Positions 8,865 through 17,505 of a stretch of DNA of 64,000 nucleotides are shown one piece after another. Origin of the DNA: an uncultured Eubacterium sp. GTDB taxonomy: Bacteria > Bacillota > Clostridia > Oscillospirales > Acutalibacteraceae. Positions within the stretch are counted from its first letter, which is position 1. Each line of letters opens with the position of its first letter. The stretch lies in NCBI GenBank assembly GCA_910583925.1, contig CAJTZJ010000005.1, positions 1 through 64,000 of the forward strand, read 5' to 3'. Under the pieces are notes generated by a model, which saw nothing but the letters and a program-made list of their open reading frames with translations, had not been told where the DNA came from and ran no database searches. The translations under genes were made by a program, and so were the position numbers.

Positions 8865-11800
8865 TATTTTCTGCCTTTATTTCTATGGGTAATAAAATTG
8901 TCCCTATCATTAAGATTCCAAACACATTTATATTTTTCATAGCGGATACGCTCGGAAGTTGTAAGCTTAAAGGTTTGCTTTCGATTTTCATCAACCTCAT
9001 CAAAAACAGGAGTAATAAGCTTAGCATCATTTCCGAAATATTCCGTTGCAGAAATAACCACAACATCATTTTCAAACGGAAGAGTTACACTTTTTTTGCC
9101 CTTAGCATCAATTTCAACAATATAAAAATACATTCCTTTTGCGATTGCATCATGTCCGTTAAAATGGCTGTGCGTTGCTTCAAAGCCCAACTTTCCGTTT
9201 TTAACATAGGCTGTGTCGCCAAGATCAACAAGATCCCAAGCTGCAAATGCCTCAAACATATTGAAAACTTTCTTGGAAATCTTTTTACCGTCAATATCAA
9301 ATGTAACATACTTATCATCATTAAGAGTTGCGCAAAGAAGGCAAAGCTTATCCATGTCTTCAGAAAGCTCAATTTTCTGTCCGTTAAGAACAAATGCATT
9401 TTCGCTTGTTTTTGAAATTACAAAATCAATTCCGTTTACTGAAACCGTATCCGGTGTGATTTCACGGGGAATGTTATATTCAAAATCTGACTTTTCGTTT
9501 CTCTGATGTGTTATGATATTTTTATCAAACTTAACCTTAGCAGGAGAAGATACAGCCTTTTTGCCCTTAACATCGCTTTCTGTAAGGGTTACAGCAAATG
9601 TTTTGATTTCATATGGCTTAAAGCCTGTTATAAGCTTACCGTTTTCAACAACAGCATTACACTTGAATTCTTCACTTGCAAATATTTCTCTGGCAGAAGC
9701 AATACCTGCTCCAAGCTCAATCAGTACATTTTCAGTGCTTTCGTTAGCACCCTCATTAAGTCGGATAATAATTTCATCACTATCCTCTGCCTTCTTTATT
9801 GCACGAACAATAATATTATCGGCAGAAAGTCTGCCAAAGCTATAATCAGAACCAAGCTTGCCGCTATGCTTTTCAGCCAAAACAGCAAACATCGGCTGAA
9901 TAAACTTTCTTGCTTCAAGCTGAGTAGCTTTTCCAACCTTGCCGCTATGGCTGAAAATTGCAAAGGAATATCTGTTTAAACCGATATCCAGCATAGACTG
10001 CATGGAATCTATTCTGTAATTTTTAAGCGGAGTATGAAGCACTGTTAATCGAAGCGAATGATTATCAAATTTATCCCAACCGTATTTGCATTCACTGATA
10101 ACCGAAACACCAAAGCTTCCGCTTTCATCCGTTAAATCAGCCCATTTCTGTGCAGGAACTTCAAAAAGCTTTTCGCTCATATTTTCACGCTCAATTGCAC
10201 CAAGCCCCAAATCAAAAGTAGCTTTTTCATTTGAACAGTTGAAAGCGAATTTATTTTTAGCAAGGGTGCAAAGACTCTGCCATTCAATTTCGGAATACAC
10301 CTCAACACATTCGCCGCCGTCTGAAAGTGCGATGATATTGGTAAATACAGAGCGTTTCTTATCTTCCTGTACAACTTTGAAGGCAACTCTTGCAGGTCCG
10401 TTTTCCTCAATACTTATCGAAACAAGATTCGGTATTCTGTCAGCAGTCTTATTGGCTTCCTCATAATTCATTTCCCATGCAGGCCAATCCTTTGAGCCTG
10501 TATAATTATAAAGGCCAAGAACAATCGGCTCCTTAAGAAGCTCTGTTTCATCAAGCGTTTTATCAATAACCGACTCAATATTTCCCTGTTTATTCAGCCT
10601 TACAATATATTTCTGATTTTCAGCAGTATTATCATGTATTGAAATTTCGGATTTAACCTTACAAGGTTCATCACTCGGGCGAACATCATAAACACGAAAG
10701 CCAAGACTTTTAACGGATGCAATGAAAACAATTTCCATAACACCGTCTTTTATTGAATTAACTTGACTTTTAACTTCTTTTCCCTTATGATCAAAAATTC
10801 TTACATAAGGCTTATTGATATTTTCAAGTCTGATTTTAACAGCCGAAGTAATTTCGGATTCAATCGGATTAGATACAACAATCGGAATACCTGTGCAGAA
10901 ATCCGTTTTCATCAGTGTTGAAACAGCAGCGGTTGAAGCTTCAAGCTCGCTTTGAAACTGATTTGCAGACATTGCATAATCGTTCCAGCTTCGGCGATAT
11001 GCTCGCTGAACCGATGTACCCGGCATATCGTCATGGAACTGATGCGCAATAAAACGCTTCCATGAACGGTTGATAACCTTGCTGTTGTAATCATAAGCAC
11101 CAAGATAGGATGCAGCAACACTGTTTCTTTCAGCCATATCCGCAAGCTCCTCACAGCGTCTGTTCCAGCGCTTTCCGACTGCACGGGAGGTATATCCGCC
11201 TACACCGTGATTCTGCATAACAAGCTCTGTTTTCCAAGCAGGCAGTTTATCCCTCTGCTCCTGTGTTAATTTATGATCAATATCATGGTAAATCTCATCA
11301 GCAGCTGCAGCATAAACCTCAATATCATCTGAGCCGTTTTTCTTGGTTTCTTCCTCAACATATGCAATGGACTTTTCCTTCGGCGCGCCGCCCCTGTCGC
11401 CGATACCATGGAACATATAGGTCCAGTCCAGATCATATTCTTCATTCTTTTTAAGTTTATCCAGTACAAAATCCCAATCACGAAGCTTGGTAAAGGTATA
11501 ATAATAGTCATGAGGATTAACACAGGCATAAACATAATTTCCGTCTACACCATACCATTTGCCGATATCAAACGGAGTTCCGTAGGCAGAGCCCCATGTA
11601 AGCTTCTGCGTTGTAAAGCCCTTAAGATTTGCGTGTCTTTCTATTGACGGCAAAGCCCATCCGAAACCGAAGCAATCGGGAAGATATATATCAACACTTC
11701 TTTTTCCAAAGGTTTTATCAAAATAGGAATTGCCGAAAAGAATGTTTCTGAAAAGTGCTTCCGGAGATGGAATATTGGTATCTCCGTTTTCAAAAGCAGA

Positions 11801-12055
11801 GCCGCAGACATTCCATCTGCCCTGCTTAACATATGCCTTAACCTTTTCAAAAAGCTCCGGATAATACTCCTCCATAAGCTCATAACGATAGCTGCCCTCA
11901 AAGTTAAACTTATATGTAGGATATTTTTCAAACATTTTAAAATTATCAACAAGCGTATTATAAATATAAGTTGAAACGGTTTTCTCAAAATCCCAGCTCC
12001 AGATAGTATCTAAATGAGCTGTTGCCACAGTATAAATCTTTTTCTTTTTACTCAT
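8864..12055 (-). CDS. Alpha-mannosidase, glycoside hydrolase family 38
   Basis: Zinc-dependent retaining alpha-mannosidase of 1063 residues. The metal-binding pair His14/Asp16 is in ATAHLDTIWSW, the nucleophile Asp127 is in LPDCFGFGWALP, and another conserved stretch is RFIAHQFHDDMPGTS near residue 345. The middle-domain helices and large C-terminal beta-sandwich of the family follow. No signal peptide is present. It starts 15 bp after the GH4 gene and its stop overlaps the fucosidase start. Linkage preference cannot be judged. Confidence 0.93.
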   Translation of the reverse strand: MSKKKKIYTVATAHLDTIWSWDFEKTVSTYIYNTLVDNFKMFEKYPTYKFNFEGSYRYELMEEYYPELFEKVKAYVKQGRWNVCGSAFENGDTNIPSPEALFRNILFGNSYFDKTFGKRSVDIYLPDCFGFGWALPSIERHANLKGFTTQKLTWGSAYGTPFDIGKWYGVDGNYVYACVNPHDYYYTFTKLRDWDFVLDKLKKNEEYDLDWTYMFHGIGDRGGAPKEKSIAYVEEETKKNGSDDIEVYAAAADEIYHDIDHKLTQEQRDKLPAWKTELVMQNHGVGGYTSRAVGKRWNRRCEELADMAERNSVAASYLGAYDYNSKVINRSWKRFIAHQFHDDMPGTSVQRAYRRSWNDYAMSANQFQSELEASTAAVSTLMKTDFCTGIPIVVSNPIESEITSAVKIRLENINKPYVRIFDHKGKEVKSQVNSIKDGVMEIVFIASVKSLGFRVYDVRPSDEPCKVKSEISIHDNTAENQKYIVRLNKQGNIESVIDKTLDETELLKEPIVLGLYNYTGSKDWPAWEMNYEEANKTADRIPNLVSISIEENGPARVAFKVVQEDKKRSVFTNIIALSDGGECVEVYSEIEWQSLCTLAKNKFAFNCSNEKATFDLGLGAIERENMSEKLFEVPAQKWADLTDESGSFGVSVISECKYGWDKFDNHSLRLTVLHTPLKNYRIDSMQSMLDIGLNRYSFAIFSHSGKVGKATQLEARKFIQPMFAVLAEKHSGKLGSDYSFGRLSADNIIVRAIKKAEDSDEIIIRLNEGANESTENVLIELGAGIASAREIFASEEFKCNAVVENGKLITGFKPYEIKTFAVTLTESDVKGKKAVSSPAKVKFDKNIITHQRNEKSDFEYNIPREITPDTVSVNGIDFVISKTSENAFVLNGQKIELSEDMDKLCLLCATLNDDKYVTFDIDGKKISKKVFNMFEAFAAWDLVDLGDTAYVKNGKLGFEATHSHFNGHDAIAKGMYFYIVEIDAKGKKSVTLPFENDVVVISATEYFGNDAKLITPVFDEVDENRKQTFKLTTSERIRYEKYKCVWNLNDRDNFITHRNKGRK

Positions 12056-12070
12056 AGTTTTACTCCTTCT

Positions 12071-13435
12071 TTAGTTCCAGCCATCACTGTAATGTTTGTT
12101 ATGCTCAATAAATTCATCAACAAGCTCTTTTGCAAGAGAATAGGAATTCACAAGCGGATGAAGCGTTAACGCCTGAACAGCAGCAGCCTTATCCTTTTCT
12201 CTTATTGCCTTTGATGAAAGGCGCTCATAAATTTTAACACGCCTTATCATTTCCAGATTCTGCTCATCAACATCACCTATTTTATGAGGAATACAGCTAT
12301 CCGAATTAACATCGCAGGTAATCTCAACAACATCATTATCACGAAGCCCATTTATAGCGCCGTTATTCGGAATACACATAATCATCGTACCCGTTGTTCC
12401 GCTCTGTGCATTTTCAATAAATTTAAGAGCAACACCGGCATAGCCTCCGTCATCCTTCTCATAGATATCAAAATGCCACGGAGCAGTTCGCTTAACTCCG
12501 GTTTCACTTGCCATATAACTGCCCTCTCGCATACCGTACCATTTTTCAAATACCTTAAGGCAGCCTTCAAAATCATTTTCAATATCCATAGCCGATAATT
12601 CAGCTGTCATATTTTTATTGATATCCCTAATCTGTTCTCCTCTTGTCTGCTCAGCCTTTAAAATATTTTCAACAGCCTGTTCCCTGTAATAAAAATAATA
12701 AAGATATTCATTTAAAACAGCCTTTCTGTCTTTTAAAAGCTCTTTGCTGAAATAGCGCATATCTGTTTTCACATAAGCCTCATCATTTTCAATAAGCTCA
12801 TGCATTATTTCTTTACCATTCAGCTTAATGCTCTTGAAATAAGAAAGATGATTCAGTCCGTAAACCTCGCCGAAAATGTTATCAGGATTTTCATTATACA
12901 AAAGGGCAAAGGACCGCAGCATGCCTGACGGAGCATCACATATACCATATGTAAAATCATAGCCCATATCCCGAAGCGTCTGGGAAACAACACCTGCAGG
13001 ATTAGTAAAGTTAAACACCTTTACATCACTTTTTGAATACTTTTTAATAAGCTCACAGTATTCAGCCAGAGCAGGCACACTTCGCATAGCAAAGGAAAAG
13101 CCTGCGGCGCCTGTTGTTTCCTGACCGAGAATGCCTTTATTCAATGCAATACGCTCATCCCTGGCACGCATATCATCCTCGCCCACACGAATCGTTGTTA
13201 TAACATAATCTGCATCCGTAACCGCTTCAACCGCATCACTTGTTATACTGAACCTCATTTTTGGGCAAAGAAGCTTTGCAACATGAGCCGCCATTCCGCC
13301 GTAAATTTTCAGCTTCTGCTCATTATTATCCATAAAACACAGCTCATCAATATGCAGCCTTTCTGCCTTTTGGGCAATACTTTTTGCAAGAAACATGGAG
13401 CGGACTCCGCCTCCGCCTATCACAGTAATTTTCAC
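12071..13435 (-). CDS. Glycoside hydrolase family 4 protein (6-phospho-glycosidase type)
   Basis: NAD- and metal-dependent glycosidase. From the GTG start at 13435 the protein begins MKITVIGGGGVRSMFLAKSI, a Rossmann NAD-binding motif. Metal ligands typical of GH4 are present: Cys166 in GICDAPSGM and His196 in YGLNHLSYF, with NFTNPAG at about 142-148. An ATG five codons upstream (13450) has its SD too close, whereas AGGGG sits seven bases before the GTG. Family members hydrolyse 6-phospho-alpha- or beta-glycosides or uronides; the neighbours do not include a PTS, so a phosphorylated substrate is uncertain. First gene of the GH4-GH38-GH29 operon. Confidence 0.88.
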   Translation of the reverse strand: MKITVIGGGGVRSMFLAKSIAQKAERLHIDELCFMDNNEQKLKIYGGMAAHVAKLLCPKMRFSITSDAVEAVTDADYVITTIRVGEDDMRARDERIALNKGILGQETTGAAGFSFAMRSVPALAEYCELIKKYSKSDVKVFNFTNPAGVVSQTLRDMGYDFTYGICDAPSGMLRSFALLYNENPDNIFGEVYGLNHLSYFKSIKLNGKEIMHELIENDEAYVKTDMRYFSKELLKDRKAVLNEYLYYFYYREQAVENILKAEQTRGEQIRDINKNMTAELSAMDIENDFEGCLKVFEKWYGMREGSYMASETGVKRTAPWHFDIYEKDDGGYAGVALKFIENAQSGTTGTMIMCIPNNGAINGLRDNDVVEITCDVNSDSCIPHKIGDVDEQNLEMIRRVKIYERLSSKAIREKDKAAAVQALTLHPLVNSYSLAKELVDEFIEHNKHYSDGWN

Positions 13436-13482
13436 CAAAACACCCCTCATATCCTAAGTAATTAATATAATTTTCAATTAAT

Positions 13483-13511
13483 AGTATAGTGTTTTTTCAT
13501 CAAATTGAAAA
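13483..13511 (-). promoter_or_regulatory. Probable promoter of the glycosidase operon
   Basis: On the minus strand TTTTCA (13506-13511), 17-bp spacer, TATACT (13483-13488). The poor -35 box fits a promoter that needs an activator. The inverted repeat at 13519-13549 lies immediately upstream. Confidence 0.45.
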
Positions 13512-13518
13512 GATATAT

Positions 13519-13549
13519 AAACGACAAAAAAAATAAATTTATGTCGTTT
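13519..13549. promoter_or_regulatory. Candidate operator between GH4 operon and araC-type gene
   Basis: Inverted repeat AAACGACA (13519-13526) and TGTCGTTT (13542-13549), separated by 15 AT-rich bases. The half-sites are about two helical turns apart (23 bp centre to centre). It sits between two divergent promoters, just upstream of the weak -35 of the glycosidase operon. The AraC-family neighbour is the obvious candidate to bind it, but that is inference. Confidence 0.5.
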
Positions 13550-13564
13550 TAAATAAATTATGTA

Positions 13565-13593
13565 TTGATTACGCAAACAGATACTGTTACAAT
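13565..13593 (+). promoter_or_regulatory. sigma-A promoter of the AraC-family gene
   Basis: TTGATT (13565-13570), 17-bp spacer, TACAAT (13588-13593). Transcription from about 13600 leaves just room for the SD TGAGGGG before ATG 13613. Confidence 0.65.
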
Positions 13594-13612
13594 AAACTGA
13601 GGGGTTTTTATT

Positions 13613-14455
13613 ATGGATATAACGATAAATTACAACGACAGCAAAATAAAGATATTTAAAATATTTTCAGGCACCTTAGAGGAAATTGTAATGATGCACG
13701 CACACACAAAAAACGGTTACGAGCTTCATTTAATTGACTCCGGAAAAGGATTTTTAGATACTGAAAATAAACAGTACAAGTTATCTGAAAATTCGCTGTA
13801 CATCACAGGACCCAATGTGCTTCACAAGCAGACACCCGATAAAAAAAATCCTATGCACGAGCTTTGTATTTATTTTAAAATATCGAATCATAAAAATGAA
13901 AACTGCGCAATTGATGCCTTTGCCGCAAAAAGATTCTGGATAGGCAAAAGCAATACAGAGATAAGGAAGCTGTTTAAGCAAATGGTTCTGGAAAACGATA
14001 AAAATTCTGTTTATAAAAAAGATATTATTTCTTCTCTTGGTATAAGATTAATCGTTGAGCTGGCAAAACTTTATTATCCGGACAATAAAACGGATATATC
14101 ACAATCCAAATATACAGATCTTAACGAAAGCCGATCATGGATACTGGACCAGCTTTTGCTGGAGGATTGCAGCAATGTAAGGCTGGAAGATTTCGCAAAA
14201 AATATGGGCGTTTCTCCCAGACAGGCAGAAAGAATCATTAAGGAATACTATGGCTCTTCTTTCAAAAAGCTTCGCTATGAGGCTAAAATGGCTATGGCAG
14301 CAACTCTGCTTGAGGAAAAGGATATATCCGTTGAAGAATGTGCCGTAAAATGCGGCTACACCTGCTCTGCTGCATTTATAACAGCATTCAAGCAAAAATA
14401 CAGCATAACACCAAGAACTTATCGTGAAAATCTGAAATTAAAAAGGAAGGCATAG
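13613..14455 (+). CDS. AraC-family transcriptional regulator
   Basis: The 280-residue protein has an N-terminal cupin-like sensor domain, with HAHTKNGYELHLIDSGKG at about 25-42 and LYITGPNVLHKQTP at about 62-75. A C-terminal pair of helix-turn-helix motifs follows (LEDFAKNMGVSPRQAERIIK; ISVEECAVKCGYTCSAAFIT). The ending FKQKYSITPRTYRENL is the normal AraC C-terminus. It is divergent from the GH4-GH38-GH29 operon and shares an intergenic region with a palindrome, so it probably senses a sugar released by these enzymes and activates them. Confidence 0.9.
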   Translation: MDITINYNDSKIKIFKIFSGTLEEIVMMHAHTKNGYELHLIDSGKGFLDTENKQYKLSENSLYITGPNVLHKQTPDKKNPMHELCIYFKISNHKNENCAIDAFAAKRFWIGKSNTEIRKLFKQMVLENDKNSVYKKDIISSLGIRLIVELAKLYYPDNKTDISQSKYTDLNESRSWILDQLLLEDCSNVRLEDFAKNMGVSPRQAERIIKEYYGSSFKKLRYEAKMAMAATLLEEKDISVEECAVKCGYTCSAAFITAFKQKYSITPRTYRENLKLKRKA

Positions 14456-14467
14456 CCTTCCTTTTTT
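14441..14467. terminator. Terminator of the AraC-family gene (possibly two-way)
   Basis: An 11-bp stem (14441-14451 with 14455-14465), a 3-nt loop and six T residues on the plus strand. The regulator's TAG stop begins in the loop. A-rich sequence on the left also gives a T run on the minus strand. Confidence 0.85.
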
Positions 14468-14484
14468 GTATATTCACGGTTTTT

Positions 14485-14513
14485 TTGAAAATAAAGACAA
14501 AATTCGGTATAAT
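14485..14513 (+). promoter_or_regulatory. Orphan sigma-A-like promoter, antisense to the next gene
   Basis: TTGAAA (14485-14490), exactly 17 bp, TATAAT (14508-14513). It follows the AraC-gene terminator and faces the 3' end of the gene at 14567-15325 on the opposite strand. The only downstream plus-strand ORF is 16 codons long and has no SD. Confidence 0.45.
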
Positions 14514-14566
14514 AAATAAATTGAATATGATTCTAAAAACATATTTATATATGGGAAAAACAGATT

Positions 14567-15325
14567 TTAAACATTAAAATACAAATATTCATCATATAAA
14601 TATACGGATATTGAATAAACCGAGTTTTCAGAAACACCATCTTCCTCTTTATTAATAATTTCTATTATATAATTGCCATCCTGTTCCTTTCTGCATCTGA
14701 CATCATCTGCAAGATAATTTCTTTTACAATATTCAACTAATACCATAACTGCTTCCGGTATACCGGAGTTTAAATCATCAGGACTATCCTTATCTGCTTT
14801 CAAATCCTTTTTGTCTATTTCATTAACATTCATTATCAGACCAACCATTTTACCGCTGTCATCATCAATCCACATAATCTGCGACATATTATCCTTATCG
14901 GTCCATTCGCAGCGCCAGAAGACAGATGTTTTAGCAACTATCTCATCATTAATACTGATAACAAGATTGGGAACTGCCTTAAAATCATTATAATCTGAAA
15001 CACCCATCTGCGCCAATATCTTAAGAGAAACCGTTTTAATTTTATCATAGGTAAAACTACAAGCCCTTGAGTCTTCGGAGATTTCAACTATAGAAACATT
15101 TGGATCCAACCTTGTTAAATTAAAAAATGTCCAAGCCTTTCTTATATCCTCCTCCGAATCTGATACAGCCAATGATATCTTTTTATTCTCTATTTGTTCA
15201 ACAGAATTATGAAAATGATAATTTAATCCTTTTGACACTAAAACAGGCATAAAAAATCCTGCTGCAATTATAATTAAAGTTGTCAAGAAAAATGCTGTTT
15301 TTTTCAATAAGTGCATATTATTCAT
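14567..15325 (-). CDS. Uncharacterised single-pass membrane protein
   Basis: I do not recognise this 252-residue protein. Residues 8-31 form a hydrophobic segment (TAFFLTTLIIIAAGFFMPVL), either a signal anchor or an uncleaved signal sequence. The remainder is polar and predicted to lie outside the cell. It has two cysteine-containing patches (DSRACSF, FWRCEWTD). Its start overlaps the histidine kinase stop by 8 bp, with GGGGGAG upstream, so it is the third gene of the two-component operon. It could be an accessory sensor or modulator of the kinase, or a target of the system. Confidence 0.7.
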   Translation of the reverse strand: MNNMHLLKKTAFFLTTLIIIAAGFFMPVLVSKGLNYHFHNSVEQIENKKISLAVSDSEEDIRKAWTFFNLTRLDPNVSIVEISEDSRACSFTYDKIKTVSLKILAQMGVSDYNDFKAVPNLVISINDEIVAKTSVFWRCEWTDKDNMSQIMWIDDDSGKMVGLIMNVNEIDKKDLKADKDSPDDLNSGIPEAVMVLVEYCKRNYLADDVRCRKEQDGNYIIEIINKEEDGVSENSVYSISVYLYDEYLYFNV

Positions 15326-16700
15326 CTGCTCCCCCTCTCAAGACTACAGTAACGACAGTTCCTTTATCAATTTCACTTTCTATTCTTATGCTTCCGCAAT
15401 GCACTTCTGCAATTTCTTTACAAAGTGTCAATCCAAGCCCGGAACCGCCCATTTTTCGCGAACGGGATTTATCCACCCTGTAAAACGCCTCTGTTAAATG
15501 ATGAATATCCTTTTCCGGAATTCCCGGACCATTATCACAAATCTGTATTGCACACCCGTCTTTTATCATACTTGATTTAATTTTAATAATGCCTTTTTTA
15601 CCATCAAATGCCTTTCTTGCATTATCGCACAAATTCATTATCAGTGACTTTATAAGATCTGCATCAAGAAGACATTCGCCTGATTCACAATCACAAGACA
15701 GTTCTATATTTTGCCTTTTATAAACGGGACTGTAGATTTCCACAAAATCATTTATCAAATCCGACATACTGACAGGCTTTATATTCACTTTTTCCTTTCC
15801 TGCAACAATCAGTTCAAGCAGCTTTTGAGAAAGATTTTCAAGCCTTTTTCCCTCAACATAAATATAATTTGCTGCCTCTCTTATTTCATCTGCATCAAGA
15901 ATACCTTCTCTTATTAAATCGGCATATCCGATAACGGATGTCATAGGCGTTTTGGTTTCGTGAGCAAAGCTTGCGATAAACTGTTCACGTTGATTAATAT
16001 TGTTTTCAAGATTATTTACCATAACATTGAAATCATCTGCAACCAATCCAATTTCATCGTTTGTTTTTATCTCTGCCCTTCTTGACAGATTACCGCATGT
16101 AATTTCCCGTGACACCTTTGATAATTCAGACAAAGGTTTTGTAAGGATTTTAGAGATGCTGCCTGATAAAACTGCACAGAGAAGCACAAGAAGCAAAAAT
16201 ACACCCATAAAAATTTTCAAAAGCATATTCTGAGATTCGGTTACAGCTGTTACATCACACACCATATCAAGAAATAATACATCGCTTCCGGCCTTAAGGC
16301 TTCCGGTTATCAAAAGATAATTTTTTCCGTTTTCACCTGAAAAATACTTTGCAGCGCAATTATCCGCTGATACAGAAATATCATTTACGGGAAAATCAAA
16401 ATTGCCCTCACTGTAAAGCGTTTTCTCGTCCATATAAAGCCTCAATGCTGTCCACGAACCTGTATTTTTATCAGCGATCTGTTTTAACACTTCACCAATA
16501 CCATCAAAATCCATGTGCTGATTAACTTCATTTATTACCTGAAGTGTTCCGAGAACAGATTGATATGAATTATATGCAGATGTTTTCTCCCTTTCCAGTG
16601 CTGCTTTAAATGAGAAAGAAATCATAAGACTTCCTCCGATACCAAACAAAAAAGATAATAAACAAAGCATGGATAAAATAATTTTCAGTGAAAATTTCAT
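15318..16700 (-). CDS. Sensor histidine kinase
   Basis: Membrane kinase of two-component type, 460 residues. The first transmembrane segment is at about 6-30, an extracytoplasmic sensor loop of about 130 residues follows, and the second transmembrane segment is at about 160-180. Then come HAMP (about 182-235), HisKA with His247 in FIASFAHETKTPMTSV, and HATPase boxes (LCDNARKAF; QICDNGPGIP; GGSGLGLTLCKEI). The frame opens at a TTG (16718) without an SD; ATG 16700 has GAGG 12 bases upstream and gives a normal N-terminus. It overlaps the downstream membrane protein gene and partners the response regulator just upstream. Confidence 0.92.
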   Translation of the reverse strand: MKFSLKIILSMLCLLSFLFGIGGSLMISFSFKAALEREKTSAYNSYQSVLGTLQVINEVNQHMDFDGIGEVLKQIADKNTGSWTALRLYMDEKTLYSEGNFDFPVNDISVSADNCAAKYFSGENGKNYLLITGSLKAGSDVLFLDMVCDVTAVTESQNMLLKIFMGVFLLLVLLCAVLSGSISKILTKPLSELSKVSREITCGNLSRRAEIKTNDEIGLVADDFNVMVNNLENNINQREQFIASFAHETKTPMTSVIGYADLIREGILDADEIREAANYIYVEGKRLENLSQKLLELIVAGKEKVNIKPVSMSDLINDFVEIYSPVYKRQNIELSCDCESGECLLDADLIKSLIMNLCDNARKAFDGKKGIIKIKSSMIKDGCAIQICDNGPGIPEKDIHHLTEAFYRVDKSRSRKMGGSGLGLTLCKEIAEVHCGSIRIESEIDKGTVVTVVLRGGADE

Positions 16701-16707
16701 ACTGTAC

Positions 16708-17361
16708 TTATACCTCAAAACGATAACCTATTTTATTTATTGCCTGAATATGCTGTTCCCAACCCAGCTTTTTACGAAGACGCTGAATATGCAAATCAAC
16801 AGTTTTGCTGCCGTATAAAAATTCTTCGCCCCATACCCTTTCGTAAATTGCTTCACGATACATTGCCCGATTTGGATTCCGGATAAAAAGCAGCAATAAA
16901 TCATATTCCTTTGGTGTAAGGTGAATTTCTTCGCCGTCTTTCTTTACCGATCTTGAATAAAGATCAATCGTAACTGAGCCAATATTGATTAGTGAATCCA
17001 GCTTATTATATCTTCTTAAAACAACCTCAATTCTTGCCAAAAGCTCAGCAATATCAAATGGCTTTACAATATAATCCTCTGCACCTGCACGAAGACCTTT
17101 GATTCTGTCTTCAACAGAGCCCTTGGCAGTAATAAAAATAACGGGAATTTCCATAGGCCGAATATATTCCATAAGTGTAAACCCATCAAAACCCGGAAGC
17201 ATAATATCCAGAAGAACCAAATCATATCTGTTGTTTTCTAACAAATCAGCAGCCGTTACGCCGTCAAAGACACAGGTACATTTATATCCCGCCTTTGACA
17301 AGCTTAATCTTATTAAATTAGAAATGCTTTTCTCATCTTCAATTATTAAAATATCATTCAA
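16708..17361 (-). CDS. OmpR/PhoB-family response regulator
   Basis: Receiver domain (1-115) with the acidic pair in IIEDEKS, the phosphoacceptor Asp52 in LVLLDIMLPG, and the Lys of VIFITAKG. A C-terminal winged-helix DNA-binding domain follows (LTPKEYDLLLLFIRNPNRAM; SKTVDLHIQRLRKKLG). The start codon is TTG at 17361, with GAGGAG ten bases upstream and no nearby ATG in frame. First gene of the operon with the histidine kinase and a membrane protein. The target genes are not evident. Confidence 0.92.
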   Translation of the reverse strand: MNDILIIEDEKSISNLIRLSLSKAGYKCTCVFDGVTAADLLENNRYDLVLLDIMLPGFDGFTLMEYIRPMEIPVIFITAKGSVEDRIKGLRAGAEDYIVKPFDIAELLARIEVVLRRYNKLDSLINIGSVTIDLYSRSVKKDGEEIHLTPKEYDLLLLFIRNPNRAMYREAIYERVWGEEFLYGSKTVDLHIQRLRKKLGWEQHIQAINKIGYRFEV

Positions 17362-17449
17362 GTTTAATCAACTCCTCTGCCATTTATTATACATATTTTC
17401 GGCATCAAAACAGCATATATTTTTAATTTTTTATATTTTTTGATGAAGA

Positions 17450-17490
17450 CAGGCAGAAGACACTGATGTAATACAAGTGTTTTCTGCCTG
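17450..17490 (-). terminator. Hairpin after the FemX-like gene
   Basis: A 15-bp inverted repeat (17450-17464 with 17476-17490) with one mismatch and an 11-nt loop, 16 bp past the stop codon. The T tract on the minus strand is weak, so termination strength is uncertain. Confidence 0.6.
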
Positions 17491-17505
17491 CTTATATCCA
17501 GTATA

